From Incurvaria masculella (taxonomy: Eukaryota > Arthropoda > Insecta > Lepidoptera > Incurvariidae), in contig OX335653.1 in assembly GCA_946894095.1 (NCBI GenBank), forward strand, positions 8,499,001 through 8,563,000: a stretch of 64,000 nucleotides of DNA, read 5' to 3'. Every line of letters starts with the position of its first letter. Position 1 is the stretch's first letter. The position numbers and the translations under genes were made by a program. The notes beneath the pieces were generated by a model. That model did not search any database. It saw only the letters and a program-made list of their open reading frames with translations, and was not told the origin of the DNA. Of this stretch, positions 54,541 to 64,000 are shown piece after piece.

Positions 54541-55449
54541 TCCTTCCTGCATCTGACGCCTCGCAAATAGAATTTCCTTAACTTCTGATAATAGTGTGAA
54601 ATGTCGTCTTCCATTTTAAACATATATATCATAGGTAGTTTTAAGTTCAATTAACTAAACTGCAATCATGGGCTTTATTGGAGGATGTAGCGTAATCTGA
54701 GTAAATTAATAATAAAATCATCGTATTTTTCTTAACTTAATCTACCATAAAATTAAAAAAACTAGTGTATTTTGTGTATGGTTTATAGTAGTCCGTAAGT
54801 GTATATATCGTTTACTTAATTATTATTTATTAAATCTGAAATAAAAATAAATAAAAAAAGTTTTTGAAAGCACTGAAAAGTTTGAGTATTCCAGATATAA
54901 GCATAAATACGAATAACAGGAGTATTTTGATATACAGGAAATTAGAGGCTGTGTTGCGTTTGTAAATAACACTCCAGGAATAGAAACATTACAATTTTAC
55001 AACTTAGTGGATTGAGTACAGATTACAGAGAAGCCAACATTCGCCGAATAACAGAAATGTAACTTTTTTTGAAAGGTTTGGATCATGGCGGCGCGCGTCG
55101 GTATTGCAACAGATTATTAAATAAATTGAGTTAAGGTATTTATTCACTTTTTAGCGACCTTAGCGCTGGATAGATGATCAAATAAATAAAATAAAATTAA
55201 TCATGACTAGAATCAGCAGCTGTGTAGCCCATGGGTCTCAAGATCTGACTCACTTCCAAATATTTTTTTAAACGTTAACGAATGCTTCCATTTTAAAATT
55301 TTATCATTTAATTTAATTTTATGTTTATACCTTTGGCATTACTTCATTGACTAATCCAAATAGTGCAGGTTTGAATTCTCCTTTAAGTAAATCTGTGTCA
55401 CACCTGAAAAATTCTTCTCATTTTCCAAAAATTACGTCAAATGTATGAT
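54541..55449. other. AT-rich sequence, no feature recognised
   Basis: Nothing recognised. Confidence 0.4.
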
Positions 55450-55760
55450 TTTTTTTTATTAAAGACCGGTATAGTTGTCTTTGCTGAGGATCAAAGGCGC
55501 TCAGAAAAGCCAAATACACCTCGCCACATGAAACCACGCTCGCGAAATGATTTTGAGAAACGGTTCGATCTCATAATCCTAATGTCAACCACAAGAGAGT
55601 TGCTGTGATTCTCTACGGCAGGTGCTCCGGATATAGGTGGCATAGGGAGGAATAAGGGATGCAAGTTCCACAGAGCAGAATCCATGGTAGTACCTGTAGA
55701 GCAGACTGATCGACCCCACAAACCGTCTGTGGCTCAGGGACAGGAGCGGACCGCTCGGCG
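55450..55760 (-). mobile_element. LINE C-terminal fragment (ASLSVV family), minus orientation
   Basis: The minus strand encodes GSISLLYRYYHGFCSVELAS, then LIPPYATYIRSTCRRE, and in a shifted frame VDIRIMRSNRFSKSF followed by ASVV and GEVYLAF. Compared with 41484-41830, the segment carrying RTSRxWN is deleted. It ends (left side) in an A-run complement, TTTTTTTTATTAAAG. Frameshifted and dead. Confidence 0.78.
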
Positions 55761-56540
55761 CTGAATTCAGTCCAAGGACGCCAAGAGGTACTGGGGAACA
55801 TATTCCTATTTGTGGCTACAGTATTATATTATGTCGTAGATTAAGCAATTTATTTTATGACAAATTAGAAATTATTAATTTTGTGTGAAAAATATATTGA
55901 ATGAGTCGCCTCTGTAAGTCGGAATGCAATTCTCTGTGCGGGTTATAAAACACGGCAGCGACTGCTGCACGGGCGGAAGCAGGGTTCGTCTACTACTTTA
56001 GTTCGTTACACTACTTACATATTTTGTTTATGTTTTCGACCAACATTAATTATATTAATTATCATTTAAACATTTTATATTTCACGACTATCTTGTTATG
56101 ATCGTAATAATAAGATAACATGAACACATATAATCTTTTCGCAGCGTGATTGTGGCACATAAATATAATTAAATTAGAACGGTCTAATTTTTATATTTCA
56201 GTAATAATTTAATTGAAAGTAAAACAAAATCAATGATTCGGGGTATTATTCTGTTGTTGAAAATTAGAAGGAAAAATTAAGACACCAAAACTTGGAGTAG
56301 GTAGTATTTATATTGCCCAAAAAATAAAATGTAATATTTACATTAAATATGATATTTCAAACATCGACAATAAAATATGTTGATATATCACATTAGGCAT
56401 CCCAATTAGCATTACGCATTACAAAATGGCCGTGGAGGTAAATCGAAGAGTATGCTTTAAAAGAGTTTAGGAGACGTAGTTACCCCGTCGAATCTGTTGC
56501 GCTGTAGTTCGAAGTCAAGGGTTAGGTTAAGTTTTTACCG
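55761..56540. other. AT-rich sequence, no feature recognised
   Basis: Nothing recognised. Confidence 0.4.
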
Positions 56541-56830
56541 CGCAAAAACGTATCCTTTTTGCCAACATATCGCGACTCGCTCTCGGGCCGCCTGTCTTAC
56601 GTAGTCACAGACTAGTGAACGTGGTGACAGCGGGAAAACTCAATTGTGGTCGTCTGAACTCGCGATCGAGCTCAGTCGTCGCGCAATTCGGTAACTAAAC
56701 AAACATTTTTCTAAACATTTGGAGACCCCAAGCAATAATATCGGTTTGCGCAAACCGCTGTTCTTGGGTCTACCTTAACAGTGTTGGGTTTTCAATTTCA
56801 AGTGTGTGCGTGTGAACGGCCGTGGGCCCG
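56541..56830 (+). promoter_or_regulatory. Candidate promoter region with TCAGTC initiator
   Basis: Balanced to GC-rich, non-repetitive text (CGACTCGCTCTCGGGCCGCC, CTCGCGATCGAGC) with CTCAGTCGTC at 56671-56680, matching the arthropod initiator, and ATTCGGTAACT at 56687-56697 as a possible donor. No TATA box and no downstream promoter element at the expected distance. Confidence 0.22.
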
Positions 56831-58007
56831 TGTGACACGTCAGCGGACGCATCATTTTTGGTTTTCCGTTCCGAATACCCGGCGGCGTGTAATTAAAATA
56901 GACGAAGATTTACTGTCGGCCAACTTCTATTTTAGATGCCTCGACTTGAAACCGACTCACAAGAGAAGATTTTTTTCTATCTGGCTTATTGCTTGAATTA
57001 TCTACTCCACGTGGGATTTTAAGTACGTGCGTGTATATGATATTTTGCTAATTAGGAATCATATTGAATTAATGTTTTTCATTAACATGTTATATAGTAT
57101 GAATAATGTTTATAATAAATTCGATACGAAGGTTTATGCATAGACGGAACTCGAATACATATTTTTTTCCTCGAAGTTTTTACGTGTTGTCATACTTACA
57201 ATACCACTGGAAAATTACTGACACAGGTTTAAAATTGTAACTCCAGAAGTAGAGGTGGGAAAAAGAAGCTCCGTTTTTTAATTATCTAAATGTATGGCAT
57301 CGACGTTTTTTCCGAAGTTTTCTTATTACATTCTTTAATGGTCTAAATATACATATTCTGCAACTATGCTACGCCGCTGCTGCACCCGCTTTAATAAGTT
57401 TCCAAACACACTGCACATATTTACTGAAATACAAATTTAAGGTAAATGCACAAATATCTAAGCAGATCATAGATAAAGATAATGATCACACCTAGTAAGA
57501 TTATATAAATAGATGTAGTAGATATAGAGATAGAAGTAGATAGGAAAGATCCTACCAGTTAATTAGCAAATGGATTGAAAATGTTTAATTTCACGACCAA
57601 GACGAACGGCTTGCACTAAGTTCTTCGACTGCTCGCAACTTCCTACTTAAATACTTATGGTGTAGTATATGCAAATACAGTTTATAAAATATCATAAAGT
57701 TTATATTTGGTATACAAGCATTTGTTATTTCCGTAGAAACGATAACAGTGCAAAACTAATTATTAGGTGTCCGTTTGCTTAATCAAAATATAAAAGTATT
57801 ATATATTCAATTGTTGCATAGAAGCAGGTAGTCAGAACCAAAAAGGGGTTATTCTTTATACGAAAGTAAGATTTTTGCTTAACAAGTTTTATTTTGAAGA
57901 CCGAATAGTTTTCATTATCAAATTTTGTGGATATATATACCACGACACATACCCCCAATACCTACTTGCGTAATACCTATTACCACACCGAGGGTCTAAG
58001 TTGTGTT
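56831..58007. other. AT-rich sequence, no feature recognised
   Basis: A 71-codon frame at 56781-56996 has no motif. A purine-rich GATA-like run lies at 57510-57545. Confidence 0.4.
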
Positions 58008-58416
58008 TTGAGCGGCTCGTAGCCTAGTGGCGCGGGGACTGGCCTAGCGTACCAGAGGCCCGGGTTCAATACCAACTTGCACCACTGTCTTTCTCTTTCA
58101 GAGTTCGATAAGTGCATTTCGTCACGAATGCGAGCTGCTCCATGGTTCGGAATCCATGTAAAACTGTAGGTCCCCTTTCCCTACTAGGTGGTAGGGTTTA
58201 AGCCCGCCCGGGTTGGTACCATCGCATTGGATGAAAAGATGGTCGAAGCGGCAATGAAAAATTGTCCGTGTTTTCAATCCAGTTCAATGTAGCCGTACTC
58301 ATAAAGGGAAGGTCCTGGCTTGGCACCTAATTCCTTCGGGAATGTGGTGTATTGGGCTAATATCATAACGGTAGTTGTGTGGTATTAGCCATCCATGTCA
58401 GGTCGCATAAAAACAA
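58008..58416 (+). mobile_element. SINE with tRNA-like head, best full-length copy
   Basis: About 405 bp. The head starts GAGCGGCTCGTAGCC; TAGCCTAGTGGCG at 58020 is A-box-like and GGTTCAATACC at 58063-58073 is a B box. The tRNA-unrelated segment GTGCATTTCGTCACGAATGC at 58111-58130 is itself a small hairpin. The shared body begins at TGGTTCGGAATCCATG, and the tail is GGTATTAGCCATCCATGTCA followed by GGTCGCATAAAAA. Subfamily-specific words are ACTCATAAAGGG and CCTTCGGGAATGTGG. Confidence 0.92.
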
Positions 58417-59463
58417 AATAACCTTATTCATCTTGGTTCACGAAAAAAACATGTATATAACTTCAAAATACAATAATTTTATAACAGCTAAACATTCATA
58501 CATAACCGCTTCTAAGTCACTATTGTCAATTTTATTTGTCTATCATAAAAATTGCCTGCTTATCTTTTGCATATAATAATTCAAATCTAATTTATGTTAC
58601 CATCTCAAAGTATAATCGTGTTCAGTTTTTGCGCTAGATTTCTAGAACAATAAAATCATATATTCTCCAACTTCGCCGCCTCTACCGCATAACTTCCCAC
58701 AAATGTCTTCACCAGTCGACGCGTTTAAATCTCATCCGAGGTGTTGCGTAAATCAGAGCTTCAAAACTCGGGAATAAAAGAAACAGAAGTGAATCCGTCG
58801 GAAAAGTTGGGAAATATCACCACATAATAATTATTCGAGTCGGTTTCAAAATCTCTCGACGCCGTGACGTCTTTTCGAGCCCCGGAATCATAGTCTATAC
58901 ATAATGCATAACGAACTTGAGGGCGCTACTTATTTGAAAGCGAGCCGGAATATCTTTACCCTAGTAGAGTCACGTTTCCTTATAAGGTGGGAAAGAATTT
59001 CAAAAAGAAATATATCCATATAGTTAGGCCGTCAGCATCTCCTTTGCATTCTCTCTAGCATAGACTTTTGAATTTTGAAATTTGAAATGTGTACGATTAA
59101 GTAATATTAAGTAATGCAAACATAGTCGCAGATGTATTGGAGGGTTTGTGTGTGTGGGAACTGACTTGACGAATGCGACTATTTTAGTACACATTTGTGC
59201 GCGTTGTAGATCTTTTGATTGTGTGGCATATGATACTATAGTCATTTTGACTATATAGCGGAGATGCAACATCGACTGCACCCACTTTCTCTACAGTCTA
59301 GTACGAATCCGCGTTCGAGTGTGTAATATATATCTAATAAAATCCCAGCTCTATTTGACTGTGCCTTATAGAATACATAATTTTGGAATCCCTTTCAATG
59401 AACGAATTGAAGCATATCTGTCTGGCGTAACACCTAGTTCCAATGATATTGTTTTATGTTGGG
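58417..59463. other. Unassigned sequence
   Basis: Balanced composition at 58660-58980 without recognised motifs; otherwise AT-rich. Confidence 0.35.
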
Positions 59464-59836
59464 AAACATGGACATGGATGGGTAATAAATACTACACCCA
59501 CCATCGCGATATTAGTCCAACACATTATATTGACTTCTCTTTGTGAGCACGGCTACATTGAACTCAAAAGAAAATACCGATAACTGTTCATTGACGCTTC
59601 GGTCATCTTTTCATCCAATGCGATGGTACCACCCTAGGCGGACTTAACCCTACCACTGATTATATGAAAAGGGAGGATCACCGATATTGCGAACCATTGA
59701 AAAGCTCTCGTTAGTTACAAAATGGACTTTAACAACTCAGAAAAAAAATAGAGTCGTGCACGAACGGGGCTGGGATTTGACCCTTGACTTCTGAGATGGA
59801 AGGCAAGTTCACACGCCCCTCAGCTGTGAGTCGCAC
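59464..59836 (-). mobile_element. SINE with tRNA-like head, minus orientation, diverged
   Basis: Tail CATGGACATGGATGGGTAAT, body GGCTACATTGAACTCAAAAG and CAATGCGATGGTACCACC, tRNA-type segment AGCTCTCGTTAGTTACAAAA and head GGGCTGGGATTTGACCCTTG then GAGATGGAAGGCAAGTTC. The B box is altered (GGTCAAATCCC on the minus strand). Confidence 0.82.
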
Positions 59837-60378
59837 AAAATTATACGATGTGACAATTATTTGGGGGAAATTTGGAAAAATTGGCAACCATTTCACGTTT
59901 TCAAGTTCAGCTACTTCCGGGATCGGCACTAAATCAAAAAGAGCATTTAAAATCATATCCTTTTGATATCGTTAATTTTATCACAAAGGATAATCAATGC
60001 GAGCCTTTCACACTGAGATAAGGATCGGGTTAAGTAATTAATGCAAATTTATGGAACGCTCTAGCAGCGATGTCACGTGAACCGATGAAGGACTAATAAG
60101 CGCAGAATATCTTTGGAAGTATTTTTTTTTTATTTGGAGGTGCAATATTATATCTTCTTAGTTGTGTGATTAAATGTTATATTATTTTCCAATGTATCGA
60201 AAAATAAAACAGTTGAACAATATTTCGGTTAAAACCTTAAAGTCGGTTAAAGTACGATTTATTTTTTTCTAGAATTTTTTGTGTTTCTGCAGTTAAACCC
60301 ATATTGACGGCACTAATAAAGACTCCTGAAGTTTCTAGAAATTATCCTTGTAAATCATTATTATCTTTAATATCTATC
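59837..60378. other. AT-rich sequence, no feature recognised
   Basis: Nothing recognised. Confidence 0.4.
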
Positions 60379-60682
60379 AGGCTCGGTAGCCCAGTGCAGC
60401 GACGACGCCTTCCCGTTAGATAATCGACGTGAAGTAACTCTGGGCGCGATCGGGTTCTGGATTGGCCACCGTTTTCGACCGTGCTAGTTCGGATTCCACT
60501 AAAAACTGATGGTCTATTGCATGGTATATTATTATTACCACTTGGATGATAGGGTTCATTCTGCCTAGTCGGATTGATTGAAATATGGTCAAGGCGGCAA
60601 TCAAATAATTATCCGTGTTTTCCATCCTTTGCTGGCATGGCACCTAGACGCCATGTGTTGCGTTAGACTTATGCAATATCGT
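60379..60682 (+). mobile_element. SINE with 5S-derived head, plus orientation, diverged
   Basis: Head start GGCTCGGTAGCCCAGTGC, then GTGAAGTAACTCTGGGCGCG, a decayed version of the 5S GAAGTTAAGCAACG region. Box C is unrecognisable. The body (TAGTTCGGATTCCACTA, AAGGCGGCAATCAAATAATT, CGTGTTTTCCATCC) and part of the tail (GGCATGGCACCTAGACGCCA) follow. An old copy. Confidence 0.75.
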
Positions 60683-60940
60683 TGAGATCGATAAAAAATA
60701 TACAGTATTTGTGCGCGTTGTAGAAGCGAACTAAGTGAATAAATACCTATGCGTAGCACCGATGATGTTGACTGAATGGAGCGCCTCACAAGCATTCCTT
60801 GCTTCACGACCCCTGCCGCGTGGCCACTCCCCCCCCACCCCGCCGCCCAGCCCCTCCGCCCCCTTCCCGCGGCCGCTTCCACTGCATAACGAGTCGGTGT
60901 TCCTAACGAATCTCATACCTCCACCTCGTCGCTTCCTCGC
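60683..60940. other. GC-rich island
   Basis: C-rich from 60805 to 60885 (CCACTCCCCCCCCACCCC, CCGCGGCCGCTTCC). Overlapping frames on both strands reflect composition. Possible regulatory DNA. Confidence 0.3.
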
Positions 60941-62085
60941 TGAAGATAATCAGGGAAAGGAAATCTTTACCATTTACAATTCTTAGAGGGAAATTGAGTA
61001 GGTTGTAAAGCAAGTTGGAGAGTGTAACAAAATGTAAAACGTAGTCAGCTAGAAAAGTAACTAAGCAGCAATGATTGAGACATAATAATAATAAAGATAT
61101 TCAGTTGAAGTGCATTGTGCACAAAGTAGCATTGTGAGGAACTATTATGCATTAAATGACAAAATATTTGTTTTTCTCAAATTTCTCAAATTCAAATTCA
61201 TTCAAAGTCAAATTATTTCTCAAATTGGCAGTAAAAAGATGTTTTGCTCTACAGGTCGCATTTCTCGATCTCTAGAAATTGGTTCGATATTTATATAGAT
61301 TTTTTTTAGTCAAGCCAGTTTTCAAATAAAATTATAAATGTTTAGTAAGACAGACTAGCGAGTTGTAAGCTCAGATATCCACTAGTTTTAAACGGTTGCA
61401 TTTAGTTTATGCATAAAAGAGAAAAAGATAACGGGGTAGCACTATTACTAATCCTGTGCTAGTGTGGCGAAGGGCATTCATTGATGTGCCAAGAGTTTAT
61501 TGAATTATCCTTGGCAACACTGGAGCCAGCAGCTTCCGAAATTTGGCACCTAAAAGAGAGCTCTTTGACGGAGAAAATCTGCGGTACAAGTGGAAGATTT
61601 GTGTCTTCTTAGGTATACATATCCACAAATGAACATATGCACTCACACACTGCTTTGGATATTAAAATTAATGTTACAGAAGTTGATTCAACATGTTGCA
61701 CAATTTATGGTAGAGACTCATTGAAATGATTAGCACCAGCTTATGTCTACATTACCAGACTTGGACTTGTAGAGTAATAAAAATAAATAACAGAAAAAAC
61801 ACCACAACGCGTGGAGTTGCGCTTGGTTGCGCAAGATTCATTCGATGTTTTTAACTATTAATATTACAATAAATGTTTACCTTATACGATAAATACAATC
61901 AACAAGACAAATGGATAGCTCAACTAATAAATATTTCGTTCACCTGTTGTTTTACCAGTGTATGTTAATTTTGGTTAACGTTATTTTAATAAATACGTTT
62001 TGTCTTTTCAAGCGACGCCATTTGGAATCGACAAAAAATATGGCACATTGAATGGTATCCATAAATACTTACCCGCGTGAGAGTC
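60941..62085. other. AT-rich sequence, no feature recognised
   Basis: TTTCTCAAATTTCTCAAATT at about 61176 is a small slippage repeat. Otherwise nothing recognised. Confidence 0.4.
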
Positions 62086-62300
62086 AGTTTATCTGAAGAC
62101 AAGATGTCACATGCCTCCTGCGACGCCTGCGCGCGACACTTGTGTCGCGATGCGACTTGTCGCGTCCGTCGCACGCGACCCGCGGTCGCGATGACAGCGC
62201 GCGGCGGAAGACCGCCTTATTAGCATGTGTCTGCTGGCACTGCTATCTACATCGATGGGTAAATTAAAAGCGGCGGGATTCTTTCATCAGACAGGACTGC
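62086..62300. other. CpG-rich patch with repeated GTCGCG words
   Basis: CGCGACAC, two-base spacer, GTGTCGCG at 62132-62149 is a perfect short hairpin; GTCGCG/CGCGAC words recur about six times to 62200 (GCGACTTGTCGCG, GTCGCACGCGACC, GGTCGCGATG). No frame of quality. Possibly protein-binding or structural; unassigned. Confidence 0.35.
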
Positions 62301-62574
62301 AGCGAGGCAAGAATGGTTGATCGATCGAAATCATTTCAAGGAACAATTTACGTTCCACTTTTTGTTTTTTTTTCTGAAAATAAATTGGATATTCGTGCAT
62401 ATTTTGTTATTTAAAAAAAATTAGGTAGTTTCTTATTAAAAATTGTTCAATTTTCAATTTATAAAAAAACCGGTTGAAATGGAAAATTCAGAACATTCAA
62501 TCAAAATGCATTTGCTTGAAATAATTAGTTAAAAAATCTCTATTAGTAAAAAAATACTTTAACTAACATGCCAA
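62301..62574. other. AT-rich sequence
   Basis: Nothing recognised. Confidence 0.35.
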
Positions 62575-62812
62575 GCCATTATGTATGGCACCTAGTTCCC
62601 AACTAGATGCCATACCAGGCCTTTCTGTTATTACAAGCCTAAATTAAATTTGATGGAAAACATGGACATTGGCAAATGTCCATGTTTCATGCGATCGTGT
62701 TTTATTAAATGCGAACGTACTAACTCGGGTGGGGTCGACTCTTCCTAATAGTGAGTAAGGAATGGGATCTACAGTTTAACGCGGAATCTGAACTTCCAAC
62801 GACGAATACCTT
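62575..62812 (-). mobile_element. SINE remnant with two internal hairpins, minus orientation
   Basis: Tail and body words in minus order: GGCACCTAGTTCCCA, CATACCAGGCCTTTCTG, TTTGATGGAAAACATGGACA, CAGTTTAACGCGGAATCTG. Inside, TATGGCACCTAGTT (62584) pairs with AACTAGATGCCATA (62601, one mismatch) and AAACATGGACATT (62658) pairs exactly with AATGTCCATGTTT (62675). The head is lost. Confidence 0.8.
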
Positions 62813-63050
62813 AGTGGCACGGATAGAAATGCAGTCGTATTTGTTTTTTTACGTGCCGGAGCCTATACAGCCCAAATTTTACAGAATATAACGCTTCTTG
62901 CTTCTCTTGCCTAACTTTCAGATAGTTTCGAGAGCCCGCCTGCACACCTGCTGCGAACCTCATGCATATTCATGGGTGGTCGTGCTCCGACACCGACGCC
63001 ATATACTCACGCGTCAATATCAATGACCACCGAGCCATTAAATAGGGTTT
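62813..63050. other. Unassigned sequence
   Basis: Nothing recognised. Confidence 0.35.
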
Positions 63051-63790
63051 ACATGTGCTCATAACCACTAGTTACATCCAAAGAGAGGGATGGAGAGAAA
63101 TCGACGAGAAACGTTGCGGTCGCAATGGGCTTTATCTAACTGCGATCCCACACGTCCACCACGAACGCGCGAATACGCGAACATTTGACGAACTTTTTTT
63201 TTATGCTCCAACATTCGGCAAACGTCTGATCCGTTCATTTTTCTATACACATCAAAAAACGCGAACGCGCGAACATTTACGTATGCTCCCACATATTACG
63301 TCAGAAGACTAGGTGTTACCGTGCGGACCAACGTTTTCGTGCGACGTTGACGCGAGGCATCATGTTTATAAACGACTGTAGTTAATACAGAGCAAAGATA
63401 CAAGCTGACAACATTAATAAAACTTGTGAAAAAAACATTTACAACTGCGCAGCGGCGGCAGTTACGGTTTCGCGCTTCATACTTGTCCACACAGCTGTTA
63501 ATTTGCCGCCTTTTTGAAAAGCGTGGTAAACGTTTAGTGTTTTGTGTTTTGGCACGTATGTGTGGGAATACAAAGTTCGTAGTTCGACGAAGTTCTGCAA
63601 AATTTTGTGTAGTAAATATTCGAAAAACATTTCGTACGCATATGTGGGACCACAGTTATATTAAAAAGATTCGTAAAATTTTGCAACTTTTTGTTCTTTG
63701 GAGAAGCACAGTATATGAAGAGGATACATCCATTTGTATAACGCACATGGGTGCGGGGAGGGCTGTGGGCAGTAGTAGAGTAGTAACATG
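63051..63790. repeat. Probable foldback or complex repeat with GCGAACATTT / TGTGGGA words
   Basis: CACGAACGCGCGAATACGCG with AACATTTGACG near 63160-63190 recurs as ACGCGAACGCGCGAACATTT near 63258-63278, each followed by TATGCTCC. Further on, GCACGTATGTGTGGGAATAC (63551) and TTCGTACGCATATGTGGGAC (63631) are partial inverted matches of ACGTATGCTCCCACATATTA (63278). A 121-codon plus frame (63426-63791) overlaps frames open on the minus strand and has no known motif, so I do not call a gene. A relative may exist at 3.95-4.15 kb. Confidence 0.45.
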
Positions 63791-64000
63791 AATTTGTTTA
63801 TTTACTAACTTATATTTGATTTGATATTACCTTGTATAAAAAATGACGATGGCTTTTTTATACCTGAGTAATTTAGATCATAATTCTTATTAATTTAGAA
63901 TAAGATGTCATTTAGGAAGTCAAAAGTGTGTTTTTCACCAAAGTGTATAATGTTCTTATCATAATGTTCTTTGTGAGCAGAAGTAATCAATCAATCACCG
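63791..64000. other. AT-rich sequence to window end
   Basis: Nothing recognised. Confidence 0.4.

Noticed and set aside
63426..63791. 121-codon plus-strand frame
   Set aside because: Lies in a repeat-like region with overlapping frames on the other strand; no recognisable domain.

Overview
This window looks like intergenic or intronic DNA from an arthropod nuclear genome, most likely a moth or butterfly. The background is AT-rich, with short isolated GC/CpG-rich islands. No open frame can be assigned to a host protein; the longest frames are translations of G/C tracts or lie antisense to transposon coding remnants. There are no bacterial gene strings, rRNA operons or CRISPR arrays. The assignment to Lepidoptera rests on recall of several repeat families (a repeat starting ACCGGCCAAGTGCGAGTCGG, one starting GCCCGTCCCGGCTTTGCACG, LINE 3' ends coding for KLKWQWAGHV), not on a search.

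Most of what can be named is transposon-derived. The dominant family is a SINE present as about 18 pieces from 11.9 to 62.8 kb. All share one body and 3' tail, but the Pol III head comes in two kinds. Six copies have a tRNA-like head with A and B boxes (17997, 29864, 33630, 37503, 58008, 59464). Six have a 5S-rRNA-derived head with 5S internal-promoter sequence (14799, 26302, 30395, 30727, 38877, 60379). The rest are headless. Two full copies at 30.4-31.1 kb meet tail to tail and form a long inverted repeat.

Non-LTR retrotransposon (LINE) 3' ends are scattered at 7.3, 18.1, 19.1, 21.2, 22.3, 24.3, 36.9, 40.0, 41.5 and 55.5 kb. All are truncated and most have stops or frameshifts. Non-autonomous elements include a TA-flanked MITE (6.9, 10.1, 34.9 kb), a second MITE-like family (12.3, 31.6, 42.2 kb), the ACCGGCCAAG element (8.6, 13.9, 33.0, 44.5 kb), one long Lepidoptera-type interspersed repeat at 31.7-32.5 kb, and foldbacks at 23.6, 51.2 and 63 kb.

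There are also local repeats: a 560 bp block of nested direct and inverted units with TGACGTCA motifs (1.2-1.8 kb), a 148 bp tandem repeat split by a LINE insertion (7.0-7.7 kb), a 361 bp-offset duplication (40.5-41.1 kb), a 100 bp dispersed duplication (9.75 and 11.17 kb) and several perfect hairpins.

The GC-rich islands (about 1.9, 3.1, 5.4, 6.6, 7.9, 12.6, 13.6, 14.3, 17.8, 19.8, 29.1, 47.6, 53.8, 56.6, 60.8 and 62.1 kb) are the best candidates for host function, as promoters, first exons or enhancers. A few carry consensus splice donors; at 53.8 kb a good-context ATG runs into GTAAGT. These are hypotheses. No gene structure could be completed within the window.
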